64,000 bases of DNA, taken from an uncultured Chlorobiaceae bacterium. Lineage in GTDB: Bacteria; Bacteroidota; Chlorobiia; Chlorobiales; Chlorobiaceae. Shown in pieces: positions 16,309 through 25,794 of the stretch (the first letter of the stretch is position 1; each line of letters starts with the position of its first letter). The stretch spans positions 62,001-126,000 of the forward strand of contig CAIPYV010000096.1 in NCBI GenBank assembly GCA_903869365.1, in the 5' to 3' direction. The notes below the pieces were generated by a model. That model was not told the origin of the DNA, did no database searches, and saw only the letters and a list, made by a program, of their open reading frames with translations. The position numbers and the translations under genes were made by a program.

Positions 16309-18123
16309 TCAGCGGATAATGATTTCACAGGGCATAACAGCAAGCATGTGCAGTTGACCGGACATCATCAGCATCTCATAGTATGCCTCCATGGAACTGA
16401 ACTGCTTCCCGGGAATGATTTCATGCAGCAGCTGTTTTTTGATGACAATCGATATTCTTTCAGCCAACCCGGAATCATTTCCCTGAAAAAGAAACTCCCA
16501 CCAGGATTTCTGCGCAGGATAGAGCAAAAGCTTAGGGTGTTTGGCCGGGTCGATCTTTGCAAGAAGCTGTGCGGCGTGGATGGCATCAAAAAGCCCTCCC
16601 GTCCGATCAACAAGACCGGTTTTCAGAGCACGGCTTCCTGTCCAGACTCTTCCCCCGGCAACGGAGTCGACCTGTGCTATCTTCATCTTTCTTGACGCTG
16701 CAACCTTCCCGATAAAATCGTCATAGACCTCCCCCGATGCCGCGACAAATTTGCTGTATGCATCTCCTTCAAGCGGCTTGAACAAGGTGTTGGCATCGGC
16801 ATACCTGCCACGAGTCACAACGGTACGACCAAGTCCGATTTTTTCAGCAAGCCCTTTGATATTTGGTTTCAGGGCATAGACTCCTATGGATCCGGTAATT
16901 GTCAGAGGGTCGGCGTAGATGGTTTTTCCGGCAAGAGCTGCCATATAGCCGCCGGAAGCCGCCACACCGGACATGGAAACAACAAGAGGTTTCTTGACCG
17001 CAGCAGAATCAAGCATCTGAAGCATATCGGCTGACGCAAGCGCATCGCCTCCCGGACTGTCAATACGCAGAACAATTGCTTTGACCTTTTTGTTTTCCAA
17101 TACCGTTTCAAGGGAGTTTCTCAGTGTTTCAACATCAATGCCTTCACTCATTTCCGCAGCGCCCCCCCCTGCTGAACGAACAATCATACCTGAAAGTGTA
17201 ACCACCGCTATGCTTTCGTCACTGTCACTCTTCAGGGGCCAGTCCACAGCAGAACGGTACTGACCGGCATGGATATAAGCATCATTATCACTTGTAAGCT
17301 CCTTTCCGGTTATTTTCCTCGTCAAGGATCGCTGCAATTCCCAGGATGAAGCGACAGCGTCAACCAGTCTGAGTGTTTTTGCTCTCTGTGCCGACATCAG
17401 CGGTTCATTATTCATAAGCGCTTTTAAAGAGTCCTGACTGATTCCGCGGCGTTTCGACACATAACCAAGATAGTGATCGAACACCTCGTCAAGCAGCGCA
17501 TTAATCTCTTCAAGCGACTCTTTGCTTGATTCTGTGAGTAGAAATGGCTCGATACCACTCTTGTACTTTTTCCATTGAGCCGCCTGAAAGACGATACCTA
17601 ATTTTGCAAGCGGAGTCGTATAAAAAAGCGTTTCGGACTTGAGCCCATCGAGCAGAAGAAATCCGCCACGTTCGATAATGATGGAGTCGCATGCTGTGGC
17701 CAGGAGATAATCGTTATCCTCGGCAGAGTGAAGAAAGGCGGTGACTTTTTTTCCGCCTCGGCGTACCTTTTCAACCGCCTGGCTCATTTCAGTTATTTTT
17801 GCAGGAGTCGCCTGCAGCCCTCCGATATCAAGAAGCACCTCCCTGACTCGCTCATCGGTCGCTGCATGATCAAGCATAAACAAGATATCCTGCAGAGAGA
17901 GTGACTCGCGGGAAGAGACAAACGGAAGCGAGGAGCTTTCATGACGGATCTCATTGACCGTTCCGCTTATCGGTATGGTAAGCACAAAGCGGTCAGGCAG
18001 GCTGTGTGAAGAGCGAAGCGCCCAGAACATGACGCCCCCCAGCACCACAACAAGGATGATGAGGCCAAGACAACTGTTGCGAAAACATCCCCGCCTCTTT
18101 TTTTGATTGTTTGTATTATTCAT
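16309..18123 (-). CDS. sppA: Signal peptide peptidase SppA (protease IV), long form
   Basis: SppA degrades leftover signal peptides at the inner membrane. The 604-residue length matches the long tandem-domain type. A single N-terminal membrane helix (about 17-36) anchors it. The catalytic dyad is split between repeats, as in the E. coli enzyme: general-base lysine K188 in WKKYKSGIEPF of the first domain and nucleophile S390 in SGVAASGGYMAA of the second, with RIDSPGGD at 353-360 just ahead. The start overlaps the stop of the upstream ABC ATPase gene by 8 bases (ATGAATAA), so the pair is probably translationally coupled, although no shared function is obvious. Confidence 0.94.
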   Translation of the reverse strand: MNNTNNQKKRRGCFRNSCLGLIILVVVLGGVMFWALRSSHSLPDRFVLTIPISGTVNEIRHESSSLPFVSSRESLSLQDILFMLDHAATDERVREVLLDIGGLQATPAKITEMSQAVEKVRRGGKKVTAFLHSAEDNDYLLATACDSIIIERGGFLLLDGLKSETLFYTTPLAKLGIVFQAAQWKKYKSGIEPFLLTESSKESLEEINALLDEVFDHYLGYVSKRRGISQDSLKALMNNEPLMSAQRAKTLRLVDAVASSWELQRSLTRKITGKELTSDNDAYIHAGQYRSAVDWPLKSDSDESIAVVTLSGMIVRSAGGGAAEMSEGIDVETLRNSLETVLENKKVKAIVLRIDSPGGDALASADMLQMLDSAAVKKPLVVSMSGVAASGGYMAALAGKTIYADPLTITGSIGVYALKPNIKGLAEKIGLGRTVVTRGRYADANTLFKPLEGDAYSKFVAASGEVYDDFIGKVAASRKMKIAQVDSVAGGRVWTGSRALKTGLVDRTGGLFDAIHAAQLLAKIDPAKHPKLLLYPAQKSWWEFLFQGNDSGLAERISIVIKKQLLHEIIPGKQFSSMEAYYEMLMMSGQLHMLAVMPCEIIIR

Positions 18124-19099
18124 AGAGAAGACAGCTTACCTGATGGCGATCAGTATTTTCAAGTTTTTTAAGATTCGGTTCCTTACAACTGCACTCCGGC
18201 ATCGCAGCAGGACATCGTGGATGAAACCCGCATCCCGCAGGAATCTCCAGAGGCCCTGGCAAATCTCCGTTCAACAGAATCCGTTCTTTCTTTGCTCCGG
18301 GCTCGGGATTGGGAATTGCTGAGAGCAGTGCTTTCGTATAGGGATGCTTCGGATTGGCATAGAGCTCTGCCGAATCAGCAATCTCAACAATCTTGCCAAG
18401 ATACATGACTGCAACCCGGTCAGAAATATATTCAACAACCGAAAGATCATGGGCAATAAAAAGATAGGTCAATTGCAGATCATGCTGAAGGTCCTTGAGA
18501 AGATTAATGATCTGCGACTGAATCGACACGTCAAGGGCGGAAACAGGCTCATCGCAGATAATGAATTTCGGGTTGACCGCCAACGCCCTTGCGATACCGA
18601 TCCGCTGCCGCTGCCCTCCTGAAAACTCATGCGGGTAACGATTGTAATAGTCCCGATTCAAACCAACAACATCGAGCAGCTCTTCGATCCGCTTTCGGGC
18701 GCTTATCCCCCGGGCAATACCATGAACCAGCAATACCTCTTCGAGCATCTGTCCGACGGTCAACCGTGGGTTCAACGATCCAAACGGATCCTGAAAAATC
18801 ATCTGTATCAGTTTGCGAAGGGAGCGGAATTCACGATTACCGATCGTGGTAATCTCCTGCCCTTCGAACTCAATTTTTCCGGTCACAAAAGAGTGACCGA
18901 GGCGGATCAATGCTCTTCCAAGCGTTGTTTTACCACAACCTGACTCACCGACCAGACCAAGCGTCTCTCCCTCGTAAACGTCAAACGAAACACCGTTGAC
19001 AACGTGTATCGGAACGGGTTTTCCAAACGCACCGCTCTTTCGACCAGAAAACTGAACCCGTAAGTCCCTGACCGATAGTAATAGCCTTTGATCCTTCAT
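18116..19099 (-). CDS. Oligopeptide-type ABC transporter ATP-binding protein (OppF/DppF family)
   Basis: A 327-residue ATPase. Walker A is GESGCGKT (51-58), the Q-loop is in MIFQDPFGSLNPR, the ABC signature is FSGGQRQRIGIARAL (159-173), Walker B is FIICDEPVSALD (179-190) and the switch histidine is in LFIAHDLSVVEYISDR. The C-terminal Opp/Dpp extension (PYTKALLSAIPNP and GCGFHPRCPAAMPEC) binds an iron-sulfur cluster in some relatives. It is far from the permease (561-1526) and binding protein (2136-3938), so the transporter parts are scattered. The gene heads a two-gene unit with sppA and diverges from rsmI. Confidence 0.92.
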   Translation of the reverse strand: MKDQRLLLSVRDLRVQFSGRKSGAFGKPVPIHVVNGVSFDVYEGETLGLVGESGCGKTTLGRALIRLGHSFVTGKIEFEGQEITTIGNREFRSLRKLIQMIFQDPFGSLNPRLTVGQMLEEVLLVHGIARGISARKRIEELLDVVGLNRDYYNRYPHEFSGGQRQRIGIARALAVNPKFIICDEPVSALDVSIQSQIINLLKDLQHDLQLTYLFIAHDLSVVEYISDRVAVMYLGKIVEIADSAELYANPKHPYTKALLSAIPNPEPGAKKERILLNGDLPGPLEIPAGCGFHPRCPAAMPECSCKEPNLKKLENTDRHQVSCLLYE

Positions 19100-19197
19100 C
19101 TTTGACAGAACGCTGTTTATCGTATTTTTATTATTATACTCAATAGCATCGTGAATTTACCATTAACAAAGCCTTCGTTCAAGTCCGTCTTTTACCC

Positions 19198-19932
19198 TTG
19201 CAAACTCCACAGACACATAGCGGGACACTTTACGTTGTTGCAACGCCGCTCGGTAATCTCGAAGACATTACCTTGCGAGCCATAAAAATCCTTGGCCAAG
19301 CCGGAGCAATCGCCTGTGAAGATACGCGCCGCGCATCAATTCTACTCAAACATCTCAATATTACCGGCAAAAAACTTATCAGTTATCACAATTACAATGA
19401 ACCAAGAGCTATAGGACAGATTATTGCGCTGCTTGAAGAGGGCCGTGATGTCGCTCTCATTACTGATGCTGGAACTCCAGTGATCAGCGATCCAGGATAT
19501 GCTCTTCTGCATGCCCTGCATGAACTGAACCTGCAGGTGATACCGATTCCCGGAGCATGCGCACTTACAGCAGCACTCTCGGCATGCCCGCTTCCGGTCA
19601 ACAATTTTTTTTTCGCGGGCTTTCTTCCCCATAAAAAAGGGCGTAAAACCCGACTTGAATATCTCGCGGCACTGCAAGCCACTTTTGTGCTGTATGAGTC
19701 TCCCTACCGAATTATGAAGCTGCTTGACGAAATCGGCAATCTCATGCCGGATGCACAGATTTTTATTGGAAGAGAGATGACAAAAATACATGAAGAGTAC
19801 ATTACTGGTACTCTTGATGAGATCCGTATACGACTTGCCGATGGAAAAACCAGAGGAGAGTTTGTTGTTGTTGTTCACCCTGCCGGGAAAAAAATAATCA
19901 AATCTGAAGAGGACTATGCAGATCATCACTGA
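19198..19932 (+). CDS. rsmI: 16S rRNA (cytidine1402-2'-O)-methyltransferase RsmI
   Basis: RsmI 2'-O-methylates C1402 in the decoding centre of 16S rRNA. The 244-residue protein belongs to the tetrapyrrole-methylase fold: LYVVATPLGNLEDITLRA at the N terminus, CEDTRRASILLKHL, DVALITDAGTPVISDPG and the PIPGACALTAALS loop. FAGFLPHKKGRKTR and FVLYESPYRIMKLL are RsmI-specific. The start is a TTG at 19198; no better ATG exists ahead of the conserved start. The end overlaps the beginning of panC by 17 bases, indicating coupled translation. Confidence 0.93.
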   Translation: MQTPQTHSGTLYVVATPLGNLEDITLRAIKILGQAGAIACEDTRRASILLKHLNITGKKLISYHNYNEPRAIGQIIALLEEGRDVALITDAGTPVISDPGYALLHALHELNLQVIPIPGACALTAALSACPLPVNNFFFAGFLPHKKGRKTRLEYLAALQATFVLYESPYRIMKLLDEIGNLMPDAQIFIGREMTKIHEEYITGTLDEIRIRLADGKTRGEFVVVVHPAGKKIIKSEEDYADHH

Positions 19933-20767
19933 ACCCGGACAGATGCAAACCATTGCCGAAAAACTGCGCCTCAACCGGCAGTGTATCGGTGTCGTCATGA
20001 CTATGGGAGCACTGCACGAAGGTCATCTAAGCCTTGTGAAGCTTGCGCAGAAAACCGCAGGCATTGTTATTCTTACGATTTTTGTCAACCCCAGTCAATT
20101 TGCAGAGCACGAAGACCTCCATAAATATCCAAGACCTTTCGAGAATGATGCCGCACTTGCAAAAGCGGCAGGAGTCGATTTCCTTTTCGCTCCTGAAGCC
20201 GAAAGCATCTATCCTGAAAACTATCAGACAACCGTGACCTGCAGCGCAGTAGCCAAACGGTTTGAGGGAGAGATGAGGCCTGACCATTTTAAAGGGGTAG
20301 CCACCATCGTTACCAAGCTGTTCAACATTACAAAGCCACATATTGCAGTTTTCGGCGAAAAAGATGCCCAACAACTGGCAGTTATCCGACGACTTGTCGA
20401 AGATCTCAATATGCCGATAAAAATTGTTGAGGCACCTATTGTCAGGGAAAAAAACGGGTTGGCGGTCAGTTCGAGAAATATCTACCTCTCCATACAGGAG
20501 CGCGATGCTGCCGCCATTCTTTACAAGGGAATCTGCCATGCCAAAATGAGGGTTGCTGAAGAGGATAACAACCTTCAGAACATTGCTCAAGAGATTGAAG
20601 AGATGATCAACGCAACGCCGGGATGCCGCTCCGACTATGTCAGTTTTGTTGATGAAACAAGGTTCGAGCCTGTCGAAACTGCAGAAAAAGGCAGGGAGTA
20701 CCGGTTGCTTCTTGCGATGTACTCAGGAACAGTCCGGCTGATTGATAACGGGAAGATCCGTGCATAA
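19916..20767 (+). CDS. panC: Pantothenate synthetase (pantoate-beta-alanine ligase)
   Basis: PanC joins pantoate and beta-alanine with ATP in pantothenate/CoA synthesis. The 283-residue protein has the cytidylyltransferase-like motifs: MTMGALHEGHLSL with HEGH at 34-37, NPSQFAEHEDLHKYPR, FGEKDAQQLAVIRRLVEDL and the KMSKS-equivalent SSRNIYLS. The downstream regulatory-like domain is of normal length. The ATG at 19916 lies within the end of rsmI in another frame. The 165-base gap before pnp contains no gene. Confidence 0.96.
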   Translation: MQIITEPGQMQTIAEKLRLNRQCIGVVMTMGALHEGHLSLVKLAQKTAGIVILTIFVNPSQFAEHEDLHKYPRPFENDAALAKAAGVDFLFAPEAESIYPENYQTTVTCSAVAKRFEGEMRPDHFKGVATIVTKLFNITKPHIAVFGEKDAQQLAVIRRLVEDLNMPIKIVEAPIVREKNGLAVSSRNIYLSIQERDAAAILYKGICHAKMRVAEEDNNLQNIAQEIEEMINATPGCRSDYVSFVDETRFEPVETAEKGREYRLLLAMYSGTVRLIDNGKIRA

Positions 20768-20932
20768 GATCAAGGTTACCGGAAGAGACTTTTTTGTATT
20801 ATATTTCGGAACGCATTCATTGTTTTCAGCATTGCTACAAAGCGCTGAAGTCTGCACTGAGTATGGCCGGGAAAAGAGACCTATGGCATAAAAAAACCGG
20901 ACAGTATTTTTATCACACTATCAAAGATATCC

Positions 20933-23131
20933 ATGATTATTAACAAGAAAATTGATCTCGGCCAAGGTAAGGTAATCTCTATCGAAACCGGCAAAATGGC
21001 AAAACAGGCCGATGGTGCCGTAGTGGTCCGTCTGGGCGACACTATGGTGCTTGCGACTGTTGTGTCGAGCAAAAAAACACCTCCGCCGAATCAGGACTAC
21101 TTTCCGCTTCAGGTTGAATACCGTGAAAAATATTCGGCTGCAGGCAAATTTCCCGGTGGTTTTTTTAAACGGGAGAGCCGCCCTTCTGAGAAAGAAATTC
21201 TTTCAGCAAGACTGATCGACCGTGCATTGAGACCGCTTTTTCCGGACGGCTACCTCTATGAAACCCAGATCATTGTGACGGTTATCTCTTCAGACCAGAT
21301 CAATGATGCCGATGTGCTCGGCGGTCTGGCAGCGTCCACTGCCATCATGGTCTCCGATATTCCCTTCCATAATCCCATGTCAGAAGTCAGGGTCGGCAGG
21401 ATCAACGGTCTGTTTGTCATTAATCCTGATGTCAACGAACTTCGGGAGAGTGACATTGACATTTGTATCGGAGGTACCATCGATACCATCTGCATGCTTG
21501 AGGGTGAAATGAAAGAGATTTCAGAAGCAGAGATGCTTGATGCCATCAAATTCGGACACGACGCTATCCGCAAGCTTTCCGCGCTCCAGAACGAGATTGC
21601 CCTGGAAGCGGGAAAACCAAGCCGCCCTTTTACCCCGACACTCATTCCGGCAGAACTTACTGAAGTTATTCGCGGTTGTTGTGAAGCCCGTCTTAAAGAG
21701 CTTGCCTATACTCCGCTCAAAAAAGAAGATCGTGCTGATCAAACCGCCTTTATCTACAAAGAGTCCATTGCCTCAATCATCGATCACTTCAAGGCATCCA
21801 TCAGCAGTGAGGATATTGCGGCTGACAGCAGTAAAGCACTCTTTCTGAACGCCCATATTATTGAAGAACAGATTCATGCGGTCGAAAAGAAGGTCATGCG
21901 CCATATGATTCTCGATGACGCAAAACGTCTTGACGGCAGAGCCCTTGACCAGGTTCGACCTATCAGCATTGAACTCGGCATTATCCCGAGAGCACACGGC
22001 TCGGCTCTCTTTACCAGAGGAGAAACCCAGGCTCTTGTAACTGTTACCCTCGGGACCAATAAAGATGCTCAGTCGGTCGACAACCTCACGGACAGTGCTG
22101 ATAAAAAATTCTTCCTCCATTACAACTTTCCTCCATTTTGCGTCGGTGAAGTCGGTAGACTCGGCAGTATCGGACGCAGAGAGATCGGTCACGGCAATCT
22201 TGCTGAACGCTCCATTAAAATGGTTGCCCCAACCGAAGCGGAGTTCCCTTATACCATCCGCATCGTTTCGGACATCCTTGAATCAAACGGTTCTTCATCA
22301 ATGGCCTCAGTATGCGGCGGAACGCTTGCGCTGATGGACGGAGGTGTTCCTATCAGAAAACCGGTATCCGGCATCGCCATGGGACTGATCAAGGAAGGAT
22401 TGTCTTATGCAGTGCTTTCCGATATTCTCGGCAATGAGGATCATCTTGGAGATATGGATTTCAAAGTATCCGGCACAAGAGATGGTATTACCGCCTGCCA
22501 GATGGACATTAAGATCGACGGACTTGACTATCATATTCTTGAAACCGCTCTTGAACAGGCCCGCAGAGGACGGCTTCACATTCTCGATAAAATGGAAGAG
22601 GCCATTCCCGCATCCCGGGAGGATCTGGCTAACTTTGCTCCAAAACTTACAACCATCAAAGTACCGGTTGAGTGTATCGGCATGATCATCGGCAAGGGCG
22701 GAGAAACCATACGCAGTATTACAGAGGAAACCGGTGCTGAAATCAACATTGAGGATGACGGAACGATCACCATTGCCTGCTCAACAACCGAAGGAACAAA
22801 CGCTGCGCTTGCCACCATAAAAAACCTTATTGCAAAACCTGAAATCGGTACGATCTATATCGGGAAGGTTCGTGATGTTCGTGATGAGCTTGGTGCTTTT
22901 GTGGAATTTCTTCCTAAAACCGATGGTCTTGTACACATCTCTGAAATATCAACTGAGAGAGTCACCAAAGTCAGCGATCACTTGAAAGTCGGCGATAAGG
23001 TCAAGGTAAAACTGGTTGATGTCCGCAAAGACCCGCGTACGGGAAAAATGCGTTTTGCTCTTTCAATAAAAGCCGTTGAACAGGCTGCGGAAGCTGAAAC
23101 GGCAAAAGAACCCGCCTCAGAAAGCAATTAA
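20933..23131 (+). CDS. pnp: Polyribonucleotide nucleotidyltransferase (PNPase)
   Basis: PNPase is a phosphorolytic 3'-to-5' exoribonuclease of the RNA-decay machinery. At 732 residues it has two RNase PH-like cores separated by a helical domain, the KH domain ([20 protein letters not shown] from about 582) and an S1 domain (about 640-710, [20 protein letters not shown]). Catalytic-core motifs [28 protein letters not shown] and [17 protein letters not shown] are intact. An Ala/Glu-rich tail ends the protein. A strong terminator follows 12 bases after the stop. The start was taken as the ATG at 20933. Confidence 0.97.
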   Translation: MIINKKIDLGQGKVISIETGKMAKQADGAVVVRLGDTMVLATVVSSKKTPPPNQDYFPLQVEYREKYSAAGKFPGGFFKRESRPSEKEILSARLIDRALRPLFPDGYLYETQIIVTVISSDQINDADVLGGLAASTAIMVSDIPFHNPMSEVRVGRINGLFVINPDVNELRESDIDICIGGTIDTICMLEGEMKEISEAEMLDAIKFGHDAIRKLSALQNEIALEAGKPSRPFTPTLIPAELTEVIRGCCEARLKELAYTPLKKEDRADQTAFIYKESIASIIDHFKASISSEDIAADSSKALFLNAHIIEEQIHAVEKKVMRHMILDDAKRLDGRALDQVRPISIELGIIPRAHGSALFTRGETQALVTVTLGTNKDAQSVDNLTDSADKKFFLHYNFPPFCVGEVGRLGSIGRREIGHGNLAERSIKMVAPTEAEFPYTIRIVSDILESNGSSSMASVCGGTLALMDGGVPIRKPVSGIAMGLIKEGLSYAVLSDILGNEDHLGDMDFKVSGTRDGITACQMDIKIDGLDYHILETALEQARRGRLHILDKMEEAIPASREDLANFAPKLTTIKVPVECIGMIIGKGGETIRSITEETGAEINIEDDGTITIACSTTEGTNAALATIKNLIAKPEIGTIYIGKVRDVRDELGAFVEFLPKTDGLVHISEISTERVTKVSDHLKVGDKVKVKLVDVRKDPRTGKMRFALSIKAVEQAAEAETAKEPASESN

Positions 23132-23143
23132 ACCGGAAAAACT

Positions 23144-23181
23144 AAAAAAGCAGTGCAGATTGAACTGCACTGCTTTTTTTT
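23144..23181 (+). terminator. Terminator between pnp and leuS
   Basis: A 10-base perfect stem AGCAGTGCAG/CTGCACTGCT (23149-23158 with 23165-23174), a 6-base loop, flanking A-run and an eight-T run. It ends only 13 bases before the leuS start codon, leaving no room for a separate leuS promoter after it. Confidence 0.92.
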
Positions 23182-23193
23182 ATCAAAAACTCC

Positions 23194-25611
23194 ATGAAGT
23201 ACGAATTTTCACTCATAGAAAAAAAATGGCAGGCCTACTGGCAGAAGCATCATACCTTCACTTCAGGAAAAGAGGCTGATAAACCGAAATACTATGTGCT
23301 CGACATGTTTCCCTACCCTAGCGGTACCGGTCTCCATGTCGGACATCTTGAAGGATATACCGCATCGGATATCACCGCACGATACAAAAGAAGCTGCGGC
23401 TATAATGTCTTGCACCCTATGGGCTGGGATGCCTTCGGACTGCCCGCTGAACAGTTTGCCATTAAAACAGGAACCCACCCGAAAACCACCACTGAAAGCA
23501 ATATAAGAAGCTTCAAGGAAACCCTTAAGGCAATGGGTTTTTCCTACGACTGGCAGAGAGAGATCAACACCACCGATCCCGCATATTTCAAATGGACACA
23601 GTGGATTTTTCTCCAGCTTTATGAACGGGGGCTGGCCTATATGTCGGAGGTCGACGTCAACTGGTGTGAAGAGCTGAAGACTGTTCTGGCGAATGAAGAG
23701 GTAGAGGAAAAAATTGCAGAGGGCTACAGCGTTATCCGCCGTCCTCTCCGGCAGTGGGTCCTGAAAATAACGGCGTACGCCGACCGCCTGATTGCTGATC
23801 TCGAAGATCTTGAATGGCCGGAAAATGTCAAACAGATGCAGCGCAACTGGATTGGACGTTCTGAAGGAGTCAACATTGATTTTGAACTCCGCTGCCACAA
23901 CCAGAAACTGAGAGTCTATACAACCCGACCCGACACCCTTTTCGGAGCGACCTACTTAGTCATTTCGCCAGAACATCCGCTTGCTGAAAAGCTTGCAGCG
24001 GCACAGCAGCTGGTTGAGGTAAAAAACTATATCGGTCAGGCAAAACTGAAAACTGAACTTGAACGTACCGGACTGCAGAAAGAAAAGAGAGGTGTTTTTA
24101 CAGGCTCTTATGCCATTAACCCTGCAACAGGCGAACCGCTTCCGGTCTGGATTTCCGACTTTGTTCTCACAAGCTATGGCACTGGCGCCATCATGTCGGT
24201 TCCGGCACATGACAGCAGAGACTGGGAGTTTGCAAAACAATACCATCTTCCGATCATCGAGGTTATCAAAAGCCCCCATGATGTTCAGGAGAAAGTTTTT
24301 GAAGACAAGGACAGCTCGTGTATCAATTCGTCCAACAATGAAATAACTCTCGATGGACTCAAGTTCACCGAGGCTTTTGAGCTTATGGCCTCATGGCTCG
24401 AAAGAAAAAAAGTCGGCGAAAGAAAGGTCAACTACAAACTCCGCGACTGGATATTCAGCCGCCAGCGGTACTGGGGTGAGCCTATCCCGATCAAGCATTA
24501 CGAAGACGGCACAATCCGCACGGAAACAATCCTGCCGCTGGAACTTCCAGAGGTTGAGGCTTATCAGCCCTCATCGACCGGTGAATCACCACTTGCCAAC
24601 ATTCCTCACTGGCTCTACGGAACCGATGAACACGGGCCATTCAGAAGAGAGACAAACACGATGCCCCAATGGGCTGGAAGCTGCTGGTACTATCTGCGTT
24701 TTATCGATCCTGACAACAGCGAGCAGCTTATTGATCCTGAAAAGGAACGGTACTGGATGAATGTCGACCTCTATATCGGCGGTGCTGAACACGCGGTTCT
24801 TCACCTGCTTTATGCAAGATTCTGGCACAAGGTTCTTTTCGATATCGGTGTCGTCAGTTCAAAGGAACCGTTCAAGAGACTCTTCAACCAGGGCATGATT
24901 CTTGGTGAAGACAATGAAAAAATGTCGAAATCACGCGGCAATGTGATTCCTGCAGACCATGTTCTCGAACGCTACGGTGCTGATGCTGTGCGCCTCTATG
25001 AAATGTTTCTCGGCCCTCTTGAACAGGTCAAACCATGGAACACCAACGGGATTGAAGGCATCAGCCGTTTTCTGTCGAAGGTATGGCGCCTGATTTACCC
25101 TGACTATGAAGGAGCGCCTGCATCACTTACGCTGGAGGCAATGCCTGACGAGCTTCTGAGACGTATGCATAAAACCATCAAGAAAGTCGGCGAAGACACT
25201 GAAAATCTCAAATTCAACACTGCTATTGCTGAAATGATGATTTTTGTCAATGAACTGCAAAAGGCAGGATGCAAAAACCGGACAGCCGTCGAAACACTGC
25301 TTCTGCTGCTTGCACCATACGCACCGCACCTTGCAGAGGAACTTTGGGAAGCCATCGGACATAGATCATCGATCAGTTCTTATCCTTTTCCTTTCTATGA
25401 CGCGAAACTGGTCGAGGACTCGGTGCTGACTATTGCTGTACAGATCAACGGTAAACTGCGAGGAACCTTCCTTGCGCCAGCTCAAAGCTCAAAGGAATCG
25501 CTGCTCGCCGAGGCTAAAAAAGTGGAATCTGTCCTTAAATTTCTTGAAGGGCAGACCATCGTTCGTGAAATTGTTGTTGTTGACAAACTGGTAAGTTTTG
25601 CCTTAAAATAA
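23194..25611 (+). CDS. leuS: Leucyl-tRNA synthetase
   Basis: Class I synthetase charging tRNA-Leu. The 805-residue protein carries the HIGH-type motif in YPSGTGLHVGHLEGY (about 41-55), the editing-domain motif TTRPDTLFGATYLVISPEH and the KMSKS loop EKMSKSRGNVI near 575, then the anticodon-binding and C-terminal domains. The zinc-1 insertion seen in some LeuRS is reduced. The start ATG at 23194 follows the pnp terminator by 13 bases and has no Shine-Dalgarno-like site, so transcription must begin upstream of, or read through, the hairpin. Confidence 0.97.
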   Translation: MKYEFSLIEKKWQAYWQKHHTFTSGKEADKPKYYVLDMFPYPSGTGLHVGHLEGYTASDITARYKRSCGYNVLHPMGWDAFGLPAEQFAIKTGTHPKTTTESNIRSFKETLKAMGFSYDWQREINTTDPAYFKWTQWIFLQLYERGLAYMSEVDVNWCEELKTVLANEEVEEKIAEGYSVIRRPLRQWVLKITAYADRLIADLEDLEWPENVKQMQRNWIGRSEGVNIDFELRCHNQKLRVYTTRPDTLFGATYLVISPEHPLAEKLAAAQQLVEVKNYIGQAKLKTELERTGLQKEKRGVFTGSYAINPATGEPLPVWISDFVLTSYGTGAIMSVPAHDSRDWEFAKQYHLPIIEVIKSPHDVQEKVFEDKDSSCINSSNNEITLDGLKFTEAFELMASWLERKKVGERKVNYKLRDWIFSRQRYWGEPIPIKHYEDGTIRTETILPLELPEVEAYQPSSTGESPLANIPHWLYGTDEHGPFRRETNTMPQWAGSCWYYLRFIDPDNSEQLIDPEKERYWMNVDLYIGGAEHAVLHLLYARFWHKVLFDIGVVSSKEPFKRLFNQGMILGEDNEKMSKSRGNVIPADHVLERYGADAVRLYEMFLGPLEQVKPWNTNGIEGISRFLSKVWRLIYPDYEGAPASLTLEAMPDELLRRMHKTIKKVGEDTENLKFNTAIAEMMIFVNELQKAGCKNRTAVETLLLLLAPYAPHLAEELWEAIGHRSSISSYPFPFYDAKLVEDSVLTIAVQINGKLRGTFLAPAQSSKESLLAEAKKVESVLKFLEGQTIVREIVVVDKLVSFALK

Positions 25612-25742
25612 CCGTATATGATATCATAAGATCGTGCAAATATTGGGTGGAAGGTTTTTTTTATGTAAAATTCATTATAAAAATTATTAAACTCTTTATC
25701 GGATATTTTTTCCGCTCATACCGCTGGTTTTCAATGCTCACA

Positions 25743-25772
25743 AATACCTGTGAAGGGGGTATTCTTTTTTTT
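25743..25772 (+). terminator. Probable terminator after leuS, upstream of acsA
   Basis: AATACC (25743-25748) and GGTATT (25758-25763) form a short stem followed by C and eight T residues. It could end leuS transcripts or act in the acsA leader, since acsA begins 23 bases further on. Confidence 0.5.
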
Positions 25773-25794
25773 CAACACATAAAATCTGGTATCA

